The notes beneath the pieces were generated by a model. The model saw nothing but the letters and a program-made list of their open reading frames with translations, ran no database searches and was not told where the DNA came from. Both the position numbers and the translations under genes were made by a program. Of a DNA stretch of 64,000 bases, positions 1 through 9,867 are shown in pieces (the stretch's first letter is position 1; every line of letters starts with the position of its first letter). The stretch is from contig CM049310.1 of the NCBI GenBank assembly GCA_026874595.1, positions 14,920,058 to 14,984,057 on the forward strand, written 5' to 3'. Source of the stretch: Sipunculus nudus. Lineage: Eukaryota > Annelida > Sipuncula > Golfingiida > Sipunculidae.

Positions 1-343
1 CATTCATTCATTCATTAATATTTATCTTAACACATTTTGATAGGATACAGGTATCTTTATATAACACATTTACATTGTAATCCTTGATATAATACAGTCA
101 GTCCTGTGTAGTAAGACCATCATTGGGACTTGGTGAAAGTGGTCTTAACTCAAAGGTTGTCTTATTAGACAGCTGGTTTTTCAGGCAGGTTCCACTGTTA
201 CTATAACTGTGGATATTATACATATATTTGCACACAGAAAAGTGCTTTTTCCCCTGGTTTTGTGAACTAGGTACAAGTGTCTGTGGCTTGTGGTTACATA
301 TATCTAACCTTAAAATCATGACAAATCCCTTGTTGTTTCTCAG
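1..343. other. GOLGA2 intron (3' part)
   Basis: This is non-coding sequence upstream of the first visible GOLGA2 exon. It opens with a short (CATT)n run at 1-16 and holds a TIR-type MITE fragment at about 93-173. It ends in a pyrimidine-rich acceptor, with CAG at 341-343. Confidence 0.75.
93..173. mobile_element. MITE-like fragment of the 'AAGACCAC' family
   Basis: The left end reads TACAGTCAGTCCTGTGTAGT and is followed by AAGACCA. The right end carries GTGGTCTTAA and then GTCTTATTAGACA. The same inverted arms bound the fuller copy at 25701-25866. Partial copies can be seen near 1553, 2650, 3456 and 5095. No coding capacity is visible. Confidence 0.4.
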
Positions 344-446
344 GTGAAGTACACCGAAGCTATGAGAGATAAAGCTGACCTGGTGGATGAGAATGAACAG
401 CTGGAACACCGTATAATGCAGCTGCAGGGAGAGACAGATACCATAG
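344..446 (+). CDS. GOLGA2: GOLGA2 exon (coiled-coil segment)
   Basis: The acceptor CAG ends at 343 and the exon opens in frame 0 at a GTG that encodes Val, not a start codon. It holds 34 codons plus one base (Gly, phase 1), rich in Glu, Gln and Leu heptads. The donor is AG|GTCAGT at 447. The flanking open frame runs on to 544 inside the intron, so frame openness alone would misplace the exon end. The frame of the next exon fixes it. Confidence 0.88.
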
Positions 447-3400
447 GTCAGTGTCGTATTAGTTTATGCACAGACAGAAAGACACATAATTTAGTCTTCC
501 CTGATATAGAGGATTCATTATCAGTGCTATTTGCAGACAAATAGACACAGATAATTAAGTCTTCCTTGATATGGAAGATTCATACAGACATTTCAAACAA
601 CTACAGACAGGGAAGGATGCGGCAGGTAAATGGGGTGGGCCAGGACCAGACTATGACAATATAGAGAGGGTTTTCAGCTGAAAACAGCCATCTCAGAAAC
701 TATATCATTGTAACTAGTGACACATTTCCATGCTGCTGTGACATAATTTTCATCATGTTAACAATGTGGATTTGGGAACTTTTCACAGTGTAGGTAACAT
801 GTACTCTGCTTTACTGTGATATCTATAATATACAACATGTAGAAGGTAGAGTTACCCTCCGTCGTAAAGTGCTCTATGGCCTACAGACTAGGCCAGAGCG
901 GTATAACTCTGAGAATCTAACAACATTCACCTGATGATCGGGTCGCATCCCGTGAAACAGACTGTAGTGAATTTACATCGTTGTTTTTCTTCAGAGTAAT
1001 ACAACATGTATATATATATTGTATAATGTAAATTTGTTGCTAATTCAGCTAATTTTTATACAGGTGAATATATAACCTTGTACCAAACCCAGCGTAACCT
1101 GCTTCGAGAGCGACAGATCCAGAAAGATGACTTCATCTCCCAGTTGTCTAGGGAACGAGGAGAGATGCAGGCATGTATAATTTAGTTTATCATCCAGTTT
1201 CATCAATATATCTTACTTTTCAAGTGTGTCTGAAATAACATAGGAATACAGTGACATATAAATGTAGGATTTACCGTTTTACAAGTCAACATTGTATTTA
1301 CAACAAATTTTGCTGTTAAGACAATAATGAGTAAATTACAAAAATATATTGATAGACAACACTGAATTACGTCCAGTAAACTTTAAAAGCTCAGGCAGTT
1401 TGTCTTGTTCAGTCTATTGAGAAATCCCTTAAAAAGGATGATTAACATAGATTACATATTATTTGTATATTCTCCATTTATTGACTTTTATCTGTTTCCA
1501 TTTCTCACCATTAACCTAGCATGCAACTAGTATCTATGTATAAATTTGCTCATACAGTAAACCATCTCCTAACGACCACCTCAGTACTGGGACCACCATG
1601 GAATTGCAACCACTTTTTTCATGATCCAAATTTTTTTCACTCTTTATATCATATATTTAAACCTCAGAATAGCGGGCACCTCGTTTTTCCGTTTTACAAC
1701 CAAACGGGTGACCTGAACCTGAATGATGAGATTACTAAGTATGGAATTAGTGGTGCCTGGCTAGACGTAGCAGAAGGTCGGGTGCAAACAAATGTATTAT
1801 ATCACTAATAAGTAAAGGGCAGTAGATGAAACAAGTGTAGGGCATAGATCAAAACGTGTTCACGATGATTACACCAGGCCAGGAAGGTTTGCATCATGGT
1901 TTCTTTTCTTTTTATGAGGCCTGTAATAAATTGTACCAGTGATGTATAGGCTCTTAGCTTTTATTAACTCACTGGTCAATATAGATTTACAATTGGTCCA
2001 TATATGCGCAGTTAGGCTAACTATTTAATAACTGTTTATTGTCTGAGAAAAGTTTGACTTTTTCTTTTTTTCTGTGTTAATAAAAAAATTTGTACAAAAT
2101 AAGATAGATAACAGATAACAAAATAATTAGATAACAGCCCATATCTCAGGAGAGGTTCAATGTATTGAGCTAAAACTTTGCATGTCCAAAGGTCTTGGAT
2201 CTCTCCATCTGGTAATGGAGACTGGTGAGACTGGTGGCGCCACCTAAAATACAATAAAAATTTCATCCTTGCATTTGCCTTCTGTTCATCTTAGTGGTCC
2301 ACAGATCCCCGACACCTTCATCTCATTCACAAGACCAGTGGCGCCATCTGAAATCGTTTTTGCATGACATCCATCCATACATTTGCTTGGGTGAAAATTG
2401 TAAAATATTGGTCTTAAATTTGGCATATCTATCCATCTTGGAAAGTTTTCTCGTTTACCAGACAGTCGGCGCTACATAGAATAAATTAATGCCCTTCTCA
2501 GGAGTGATTTGCTGTATTGGCCTGGAATTGCGCATATCCATAGATCTTAGACCTCTCCATCTTGTACTCAAGACTGATGGTGCCATCTGCAATTGTTTTC
2601 TCATGGTGTCCATCCATATTTAATAGCTCAATGCTAATCACAAGCACTTAAAGTTAACAAGATAAAGACCACTTTATCATTGTCCTGTTGATGGTCCTAA
2701 TTCTGAGGTTTTACTGTATATGATTTTCTGTTATTTAGAGTAGTTATTTACAATCTGTTAATATTTAAATTGCAAGGACAGTTGTTTTCAGTATGAGGCA
2801 AAGAAATGAAAAACTAGTTTTCTATAAAAAAAAAATACCATGACCTTTTGACCTTGACTCTTCAACCTTGACCTTTCAGGATAAACTGGTTCAGCTGCAG
2901 ACCCTGGTGATGCAGCTGTTGGGTGAGAAGCAGATGTATCAGAATCATAATGACAGCCACAACATGGCCATGGCCGCCAGCCACCTTGCTCATTCCACGC
3001 CCAGCCACAAGGACGGCAAGGGATTCGGGTCCAACCTTGACAGCTCACACCTTGAAGGTTAGTTTAAAAAACAGAAACTGAAATACAGAAAAAAAATAAA
3101 TTGATGATTAGCTTGTGATCTCTATTGCTTAATATACTTTGTCAAGCATTATAATATACTTTGTCTAGCTTTTTATCAGTTAAGCTTCTGACAGTCAGTC
3201 ATGTCCGGCATGGCTGTAAATCCCCTGCCCCTAGCATGTAGAACCTGAATATGATATTTTTGCCTCTGTTAAGCTCACTGATGTAGAGTAACCCCTTTGT
3301 GTAGTAGCAGTAAGCTATTTGTCCTAAGTTTAACCTCAGATGTAGGAGCATTTCTATCTGTTCCATTGACCTAAAACATCACTCATTTGCAGTCAGTTGG

Positions 3401-5517
3401 AAAATATCCTGAAGTGAAGGTGACTATTCTACAGATATGTCTTCTTATTTGTACAGTGCAACCTGTCTGAACGACCACCTGTAATATTTGGGTAACTGGC
3501 TATTACAACCACTGGAATTCAGTCCCTTTTTAAACTCTGTCATATTATATGTAGATAAACCCTGTTAAATACGACCACCTGGTTATTACAGAATACAAGC
3601 ATTTTTTTCTGACCCAAAGTGATAAATTACTAATAAATTGACCTGCCTAGTGCAGGCACTGATTGTGCTACTCCTTGACCAGCACTGACTGGTCGGTTGA
3701 TTTGCCCATGCGTGGAGACACGGTCACTTGTACTGGCTCACTGTTTTATTGGTGTACCGGTGCACCAAACACAGGCTTGTTGTTTTGGCGGCCCCTGGAT
3801 GGGCCATGTGACTGGCTCACCCAACCTGCAAATCCACATGAATGGAGGCCCCCCAAAATTAATCTGAAAGTCGTCTGAGCTAAAGTGATCAGTCTTTGTC
3901 CATCGTCTGTCCATCTGTCCGTTAACCAGGCACAAATTGTAACCACTGAACCTGGAATCTTCTAACTAGAGGTCCATGAAAAATCTCCTTTGAAACCTGA
4001 AATTAAGTTTCTGTTACCCATATCCTTTGAGCTATGGGGCTCAGAAGTACCCCCCAGCATAATTGAAAATTTGATACAAATGCTCCAGTATCTGAACAAC
4101 TAATGCATTGATCACCATGATTCTTTGCATGCATATTCATCATGGAGCGTTTCATCAGTTCCTGCAGACTGGTGATGCCATCTGGATTTTTTCAAATTTT
4201 TACACATTTTCTTAAAATTTTTATTTCTGAGACGTTCAAATATGCGGTCGTCTGTTAACAGAGCACAAATCCCAACCATTGCACCTAGAATCTTTTATCC
4301 TGACATCCAGGAAGGTCCATGAAAAACCTCTTTGGAAACCTGAACTTAGGTCTCTGTTACCCATATCCTTTGAGCTATGCTTCAGTTGAATTTGGATACC
4401 ATCAACAAAATTTGGCATTCAGATGATAAAATTCCTTTTGTTAAGGTTTTTCTAGACAGCTGAGTGTCATGACCTCTGGGTCACTTGATCTTTAACTTCA
4501 TTGCATTACATGAAGGCTTTATTACAAAGAATGAATAACCTATGATGTTCCAAAGAAGAAGTGATGTTCGTAACCAGTGTTGTCACCAAACAGTTTTAAG
4601 TCCTTCATATAAGCACATTTGTCATGTCAGATTAAACTCTTTAAATATGAGCTCGCATTGTAACTTATAAGAATGCGTTAAGCTATTTACTTATTCACAT
4701 ACAACCCTTTATTTCCATTTGTATTTTTTTCGTAAATTTGACTGTATTGCCGAAAATTGCTGTTATACCGGCAATATCTCGCAAGACCGCTCCAGGACTC
4801 CTTACTCAAAGTTATTCAGAATTTAAAGCTAAGCTTATTCAGATTGCTGAGAGTCAAGAGACAAGTCAGCCCAAGCTTAAAATAACATTTTAATTAACCG
4901 TATGCAAATTCATTTCATTATATATCAGCACATAAAATTACACATATAAAGTACATAATTCCAAAAAAATTTGACATAAAGATCTTTTCCTTAAACAAAA
5001 TATGTATCAAGTTAATAGTCTTAAAGGTGTTCTAATATGTATACTTCCATCATACATATTTCATCTAAGTTTGTGCAGTTCCTAAATTTTCAAAACCTGT
5101 CTAATAAGACCACCTATAAATCACTGTTTGTTTTTATGTCAACAGGATTATTTTGTTGTGGACATATTTATTTCTCTGCTGTTTATTTCAGATTGGCCTG
5201 ACTACAGCACAGATACTGACAGTGACACAAGCGAAGTGGAGGCCATTGTGGCGGGCTCCCCACCAGACGACGTCCAAATGGCCGCCAACAGGAACAGGAA
5301 CAAGAACCTAAATGACACCAGCTCAGGAAGCACAAGTAGCGGCACGGACATGACTGACGCACCACCCAGCCTGCCTCATAACAACCCTACTGCTCAGAAA
5401 ATTATGCATTTACTAACAGAGATGGGCCACGTTAACATGGCCATGAGGACTCGTTTTGAAGGCGATACACACTTTGTGCATTGCAACCACTGCAGTGGAA
5501 ATATACAAACTGTATAA
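344..5517 (+). CDS. GOLGA2: Golgin subfamily A member 2 (GM130), C-terminal four exons; gene continues left of the window
   Basis: GM130 is a coiled-coil tether on the cis-Golgi. It binds p115 through its N-terminus and GRASP65 through its extreme C-terminus. Four exons (344-446, 1064-1170, 2880-3057, 5192-5517) join with intron phases 1, 0 and 1 into 714 nt: 237 residues and a TAA. The first two exons give the end of the coiled coil, including an ENEQLEHRIMQLQ segment. The block GEYITLYQTQRNLLRER followed by DKLVQLQTLV matches the conserved distal GM130 region (established knowledge). Next come a Ser/Thr/Asp/Asn-rich linker and the conserved NNPTAQKIMHLLTEM helix. The tail ends in IQTV, a hydrophobic PDZ-type ligand equivalent to the vertebrate ITVI end. 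The intron after exon 1064-1170 appears to use a GC donor. The N-terminal p115-binding part is outside the window, and a small extra exon between 3057 and 5192 cannot be excluded. Confidence 0.9.
871..899 (+). other. Stem-loop immediately 5' of the hammerhead ribozyme
   Basis: The arms GCTCT (871-875) and GGCCTA (878-883) pair with TAGGCC (889-894) and AGAGC (895-899). The two unpaired bases AT (876-877) form a bulge, and the loop is CAGAC. The hairpin ends two bases before the outer stem of the ribozyme. It is therefore probably part of the same retroelement terminus (inference). Confidence 0.6.
901..1002 (+). ncRNA. Hammerhead ribozyme, type I with minimal stem III (Penelope-like element remnant?)
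   Basis: The conserved core is present in order. CTGATGA is at 931-937. Stem II is CGGG 939-942 with CCCG 949-952, loop TCGCAT. GAAA is at 954-957. A minimal stem III pairs ACA 957-959 with TGT 963-965, with a GAC loop. The cleavage triplet GTA is at 964-966. Stem I is ATTCAC 925-930 with GTGAAT 967-972. Beyond an asymmetric internal loop it continues as AACAAC 919-924 with GTTGTT 980-985, then ACTCTGA 906-912 with TCAGAGT 991-997. GTAT at 901-904 pairs with ATAC at 999-1002. One departure is a T-T mismatch (938/953) where stem II normally closes with G-C. Hammerheads with very short stem III are known from Penelope-like retroelements. That link is established knowledge, but its application here is inference, because no PLE reading frame is visible. 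Confidence 0.8.
1064..1170 (+). CDS. GOLGA2: GOLGA2 exon (conserved GEYITLYQ block)
   Basis: The split Gly codon is completed by the first two bases. The exon then reads EYITLYQTQRNLLRER, followed by QIQKDDFISQLSRERGEMQ, the most diagnostic GM130 block. It is 107 nt long and ends in phase 0. The donor is CAG|GCATGT, a GC-AG type. The nearby GT at 1175 would give an immediate stop after splicing. Confidence 0.88.
1171..2879 (+). other. GOLGA2 intron (GC-AG) with repeat fragments
   Basis: This phase-0 intron of 1.7 kb carries an AAGACCAC-family MITE fragment near 1553-1700 and another near 2650-2715. The modular GGTGGCGCCACC repeat fragment lies at about 2215-2620. Its acceptor tract ends TTTCAG at 2879. 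Confidence 0.7.
2215..2620 (-). repeat. Body fragment of a Helentron-like repeat (GGTGGCGCCACC monomers)
   Basis: Roughly 100-130 bp modules each carry a version of the palindrome GGTGGCGCCACC next to GACTGGT or CAGACTG, at about 2233, 2336, 2466 and 2576. The orientation is opposite to the copies at 22.9-24.6 kb and 28.4-28.9 kb. No terminal hairpin or GGAC tract is visible, so this is a fragment. Confidence 0.5.
2880..3057 (+). CDS. GOLGA2: GOLGA2 exon (DKLVQLQ helix and linker)
   Basis: The acceptor is TTTCAG|GAT. The exon holds 59 codons plus one base. It starts with DKLVQLQTLVMQLLGEKQMY, matching the last conserved coiled-coil turn of GM130, then enters a His/Ser/Asn-rich low-complexity linker. 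The donor is AAG|GTTAGT at 3058. The exon leaves a G that is completed to Asp in the final exon. Confidence 0.88.
3058..5191 (+). other. GOLGA2 last intron with Helentron-like element
   Basis: This phase-1 intron of 2.1 kb contains MITE fragments near 3456-3600 and 5095. A reverse-oriented TAGCTCAG-tail element lies at 3864-4487. The acceptor is TTTCAG at 5191. No further conserved exon is apparent. Confidence 0.65.
3864..4487 (-). mobile_element. Non-autonomous Helentron-like element, TAGCTCAG-tail family, copy 1
   Basis: Read on the minus strand, the element runs from the AAGTGACC-type 5' end (near 4487) to the hairpin end CAG...GAGCTAAA-type (near 3864). It passes a GGACAGACGGAC tract at about 3898-3925. 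Shared body phrases include the blocks around 'ATATCCTTTGAGCTATGGGG' and 'AACAGAGACCTAA'. The terminal hairpin is decayed compared with the copy at 22949-24623. Confidence 0.6.
5192..5517 (+). CDS. GOLGA2: GOLGA2 terminal exon (GRASP-binding tail and stop)
   Basis: The split Asp codon starts an acidic and Ser/Thr/Asn-rich stretch. It is followed by NNPTAQKIMHLLTEM, which corresponds to the conserved NPTAQQIMQLL helix of GM130, and a tail ending HCNHCSGNIQTV. TAA is at 5515-5517. The two Cys codons at 5482 and 5491 form a CxxC next to the PDZ ligand; human GM130, as I recall it, has no such pair. The exon has no internal stop in this frame and a good TTTCAG acceptor. Confidence 0.9.
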
Positions 5518-7796
5518 TATTACCTGTGATAGAAATTCACCCATTGGAGAGGAGTGGGCATCCCTATATCTTTCTCTCTATCTCTCTTTCTTTGGAGGTG
5601 TATGAGGAATTTAACCCTTTTAAGCCTGTAGACATCACTGTTAACCCTTTTGCGACCTGTCACTATCCATTATTCTCACCTGACTAGAGTCTGCTTTGTA
5701 AGACTAAATTAATGACAGTAGGTATCATCATTCACAGCCACTAAGAATAGGAATAGTAAGTGTGTGGTGTTTTTCACTTTGAATGCAACAGAATCTTTTA
5801 AAAGGAAACATCACAATTGACAAGTATCCATATGGAGTTATAGTTCTGTGCAGTGTCTAGATGGTCCAAATCTTTGATCAGTCAAGAATATGAGTAAAGA
5901 TAACTAGGTATTTTTCATGAGAGACATGAAAAAAAAAATTTAATGTGGAACTTGCCAAATGTCAAAGGCTCCTGTAAATGATATGGAAATCAACCAAGAC
6001 ATTCACATGGGGCAAATCTGTATACAATCTTTGAATCTGAAGAATTGTACATACAGTCATGACCTGTAACAACATTCATACTGGATGCTCCCTGCAATCT
6101 GTGATAGAGTGCATGATTACATTATATATATTGTTATCAAACATCAGGTCAGAATTTTTTGGAGCCAGTGTTAGCGCAGCATGAGAAATAGTAGCATAGA
6201 TTTCTGTGAAAAGCTTGATGATTTGTGCATGAATGTTTGGATATATGTGATCTTAAGTTCTTCTTTTTAGACAGGCTGTAAGTAATTTCCCAATTCCCCA
6301 CCTTCAAAGTTTGAAAAAAAAAACACCGGTTATATGCTGCCATCTGCTGTCTCTCACAGAAACTATTATGATACCATAAAGACAATAGTAAATACCAGTA
6401 ATCATTTGCCCCACTATGTGGAGACACTTGCTGGCACTCTCAGAAGCAATTCTGAGCTATGTGTCACAGTATGCATACATTTTCTGTTGATCAAGCATGC
6501 TGATCATAGTGACTGACAATAGAAATGTATTGCATATACATACGTTACCCTATTATATTACAGGGATCAAGCTAATTTCAGCTTTTTAATTTTCTTGAGT
6601 AACTAATTATATAAAGCAAACCAATGGATTACTTGCCATGGTCATCACCAGCAGATGTAGCTTATGTGTCACTTTACAGCATTAAATGATATCTTTAATT
6701 AGAAAACCCCAGCACTTTTCATTGGAAGAATATCTTCTTTCAAAGATGATAATATTAACTATAAAATGTAAATAAACAAAATTAGAAGAATCTTTTGTAA
6801 CTCACTATTTAACACAGGCTAACTTCTTAGTTTGATGACTACAGTTCATTTTTTTGTTGTTGACACAGTTTATATTTTATGTGTACATTGAAAAATTTAT
6901 GTGTGATACAACTAGTTTGGACATGTAAACAAACCTTTATTCATTCATTATCAAGACAGAAGTGAACCCAAAAATGCCTTCCTGGACATAGCAACACTTT
7001 GTAAGACGAGGCATTTCTGTATGTACAAAGTGGAATTCCCTGCTGACATTTTAAATTAATTATTCCCTTGTAGATACCAGTATATTTAAAGTGGAGCCAG
7101 TAACCTGTGATAATGGAGGTTGAGGTTAGATTGGTACCAAACTCATATATAGTCCTTACTGTTTATAGTCTTGTCAATTTGAAGAGACTGGCTGAAGCGA
7201 TAAAATTTAAAACAGACCTTTTGCAAAGGCAATGTGCCAAGTAAAGCAATTTTCTATACTAATGCAAACTGGACTGGGATAAAGGCATATTCTTAATGAC
7301 TTCTGTTTGTAACTTTCTGAACATTCAGTGTGAAAGAAGGATCACTTGAGGCCAGTGTCATATTTGCAAAGTAGAATAAATCTGCATGGAGCCAGTCTAT
7401 TGTGATACAATACTTTTCATAAATATATCTTCCTGTGTCTCTGAATGGATGAAGATTAGCTGGTCTATAAATGAGCAAGGTACTAGTCTAGGGGTTGTAA
7501 AAGGACTGTTTATAACCTTTGTAACATATTTTATTTCAGTATAAAATTTTATGTTCAATATGTTACCATTTGCAACTGGGTGATGGCTTGTGTAAAGTTT
7601 AATAGCAGTTTTCTATTTAAACATAAATTTACTTATGTAAAGGCTTTGATTTTGCAGTCTTGTATTTTCCCTGCAGGCTTAGAATAACACAAATTTGAAG
7701 GTGCTCATCTCTGATGTCCATTTAATGCATGTACAAATATTTCTATGGTTCCCACTCATACAACTGTGGTTCCCACTCATACAACTGTACACCATT
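5518..7796 (+). other. GOLGA2 3'-UTR / downstream region
   Basis: No coding sequence is supported here. The region starts with a pyrimidine-rich stretch (5565-5592). It contains an AATAAA hexamer at 6771-6776 and a perfect 21-bp tandem duplication at about 7747-7790 just before the next transposon. How much is transcribed as 3'-UTR cannot be decided from sequence. Confidence 0.5.
6771..6776 (+). terminator. Candidate poly(A) signal for GOLGA2 (proximal)
   Basis: An AATAAA lies 1.25 kb after the stop codon and is followed within 30 bp by a T-rich stretch. It is one of several AATAAA hexamers in AT-rich sequence, so the call is weak. Confidence 0.25.
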
Positions 7797-8526
7797 TTTA
7801 GCTCAGTTGACTGAGAGTCATCTGAGCTGTAGCGATCACCCTTCCAGCTGTCTCTTAAAAGGGCACAAATCGTACTCATAAAGCCTAGAATCATGAACCT
7901 CTGCATCGTGAGAGGTCCTCAAAAGTTTTCAGAAACCTGGAATTAGGTCAGTGTGACCTATATTCTTCCAGTTATGGAGTGTGTTTAACCCCCCCCCCCC
8001 CCACCCCCAAGAATAATTAAAAATACACACTAATTGCCAGATTCCTCAGAAACGGCTTGATAGATTGTCATCAATTTGGTGTGCTTAGGGGTTTTAATAA
8101 ACCTTAGCTACTGGGCATGAATGGTGGCGCCACCTGTATTATCTTTAATAATATTTACAAATTTTTACCTGTATTTTTAGAACACAAGGTCTATTAACAA
8201 AGCACAAATCGTACCCTTGAAGGCTTGAATCATGAACCTCTGCATCCTGAGAGTTCCTCAAAAGTTCTCCTCAGAAACCAGGAATTAGGTCACTGACCAA
8301 GTTATGGGAGGTGTTTGGGCACCCCAGAAATATTGTAACAGGTAAAAACAAATTACTAGATTTCTCAGGAAAGGCTGGATGGCTTGTTATTAAATTTGGT
8401 GTGCTTATGGGTCTTGATGAACTTAAGCAAATATGCATGAATGATGATTATCATAAAAAGTTGCCTGTGCAAGGACATTTTGTCAACATGTTGGTTGGCT
8501 GAGCATCATGACCCATGGGTCACTTG
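7797..8526 (-). mobile_element. Non-autonomous Helentron-like element, TAGCTCAG-tail family, copy 2
   Basis: On the plus strand it opens with TTTAGCTCAGTTGACT then GAGAGTCATCTGAGCT, the reverse of the family's terminal hairpin. It ends at ATGACCCATGGGTCACTTGT, the family 5' end. Inside, two related monomers each contain 'GCACAAATCGTAC' and 'GAATCATGAACCTCTGCATC' phrases about 360 bp apart. A GGTGGCGCCACC palindrome is at about 8125. A poly-C run (7988-8002) interrupts one monomer. Confidence 0.65.
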
Positions 8527-9199
8527 TCCTAAGAAAGATTAGACAAGAATAAAGTGTCTGATGATTACAAAAGAATAAAGTGGCACACATAAATTATCAT
8601 TTGTATTTGTTTTATCTTGTTGAAGATACTGGCAGGGCACTTGTAAGGGTACAAGACTTACCTGTATCTCTCATTGCCATATTGCCATATTTGGACATGT
8701 CCAAACACCTTGGTAACTCCTTCAGGGTGCATCTGTTGACCCAAGACTTGTTTGCATTTATTGATAGGTCAAAGGTCACAGATGTTAAACCCAATTAACA
8801 GCAGTTGGAAAATGTGTATGAACCATGGAGGGGATTATCTGGGATCTGTCTCTGAATAAAAACTCCAAAATATGATGTAGCATTTATCTCTCTGTCAGCC
8901 TGATCAGTATATTTTTTCCTTTTTTCTCTTATTTCAACTCTGTCATTTAGAATATTATTATTTGTTTTCCTGCGTTATTTGTATTTATTTATATTTGTTT
9001 TAACATGACTAGATCACTGTATTATACCACCTGTAGCTTAGCTCTAAAATCAAAATATTTCTAGTAGCAAAATGTCATGATATTACACTATTCATTAAAC
9101 ATATGTGATATATATAATGATTAAATGTGATTGTGTGAAGGGACTGGTCATAGGGATTAGAGATATATCCATCAGAAAAGGGGAGCCATGTGTCTTGTG

Positions 9200-9246
9200 T
9201 GTGTATATGTGTGTGTATATATATATATATATACACACACACATAC
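9200..9246. repeat. Palindromic microsatellite (TG)n(TA)n(CA)n
   Basis: A GTGTGTATATGTGTGTGTAT run passes into pure (TA)n and then (CA)n. The whole tract can fold on itself. Confidence 0.85.
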
Positions 9247-9564
9247 CATTTATGTTACACATTTTAGTTTTGTTGCATATGGCACCTTAAGATATTTTAG
9301 TTAAGCCTAGGCAAACCTTGAAAGTGGTGTAGGTTTATATTGTTTTACTGAGTCTGTCAGTGCTGGCAGACTTTTATTTCGTGTTTTTGTTTCGTTACAC
9401 ACACACACAAGGGGAAGCCAGTGGCAAGTTTAGCATTGTTATATCTGTATGCACAAGTTGAATTAAAGGATACTTTAAAGACACCCCTCACAACCCCTAT
9501 GTTATCTGTGCAGGCCTCAAAATTAACACTTTCCTGGTGTTTAAGTAGCAGTAAGATTTCAACC

Positions 9565-9867
9565 CAGAACTAGAAATCTGCATTTTAAGAAATGCAAGCC
9601 TCCACAATGCTCCCAAAACATGTTTGCATTCACTTTTTCGGCTGTATTCCCAGGTTCATGTATGCATAAGTGAATGAACATTTGTGAATATTCCTTTATG
9701 TCTTTCCTGAATCCTGATCATCTGCAGGATCCACACCAGAATCTAATCGATTCTTCATTTGCCAATCTCGAAAATGCCCTGAAAATGTCATGAGATTCCA
9801 TTTAATATTGCGCGAGTTATGTTGTGAACAAACATAAACATGAACAAGGATGAACGCATACCCTCCT
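9565..9867 (-). repeat. Dispersed repeat family E, copy 1
   Basis: Read on the minus strand, it begins GAGGGTATGCGTTCATCC and continues through CACAACATAACTCGCGCAAT and TTTTCAGGGCATTT. It ends GGCTTGCATTTCTTAAAATG then CAGATTTCTAGTT. The plus-strand copy at 26281-26570 follows the same order with scattered substitutions. No terminal inverted repeats or coding frame are seen. Confidence 0.75.

Larger units (their letters stand above)
447..1063 (+). other. GOLGA2 intron containing a hammerhead ribozyme
   Basis: This phase-1 intron of 617 bp holds a strong stem-loop at 871-899 and a hammerhead ribozyme fold at 901-1002. The rest is unremarkable AT-rich sequence. The acceptor CAG ends at 1063. 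Confidence 0.8.

Noticed and set aside
1175-1180. Canonical GT donor (GTATAA) for GOLGA2 instead of the GC donor
   Set aside because: Splicing there joins T to GATAAA and gives an immediate stop codon. It also breaks the conserved reading.
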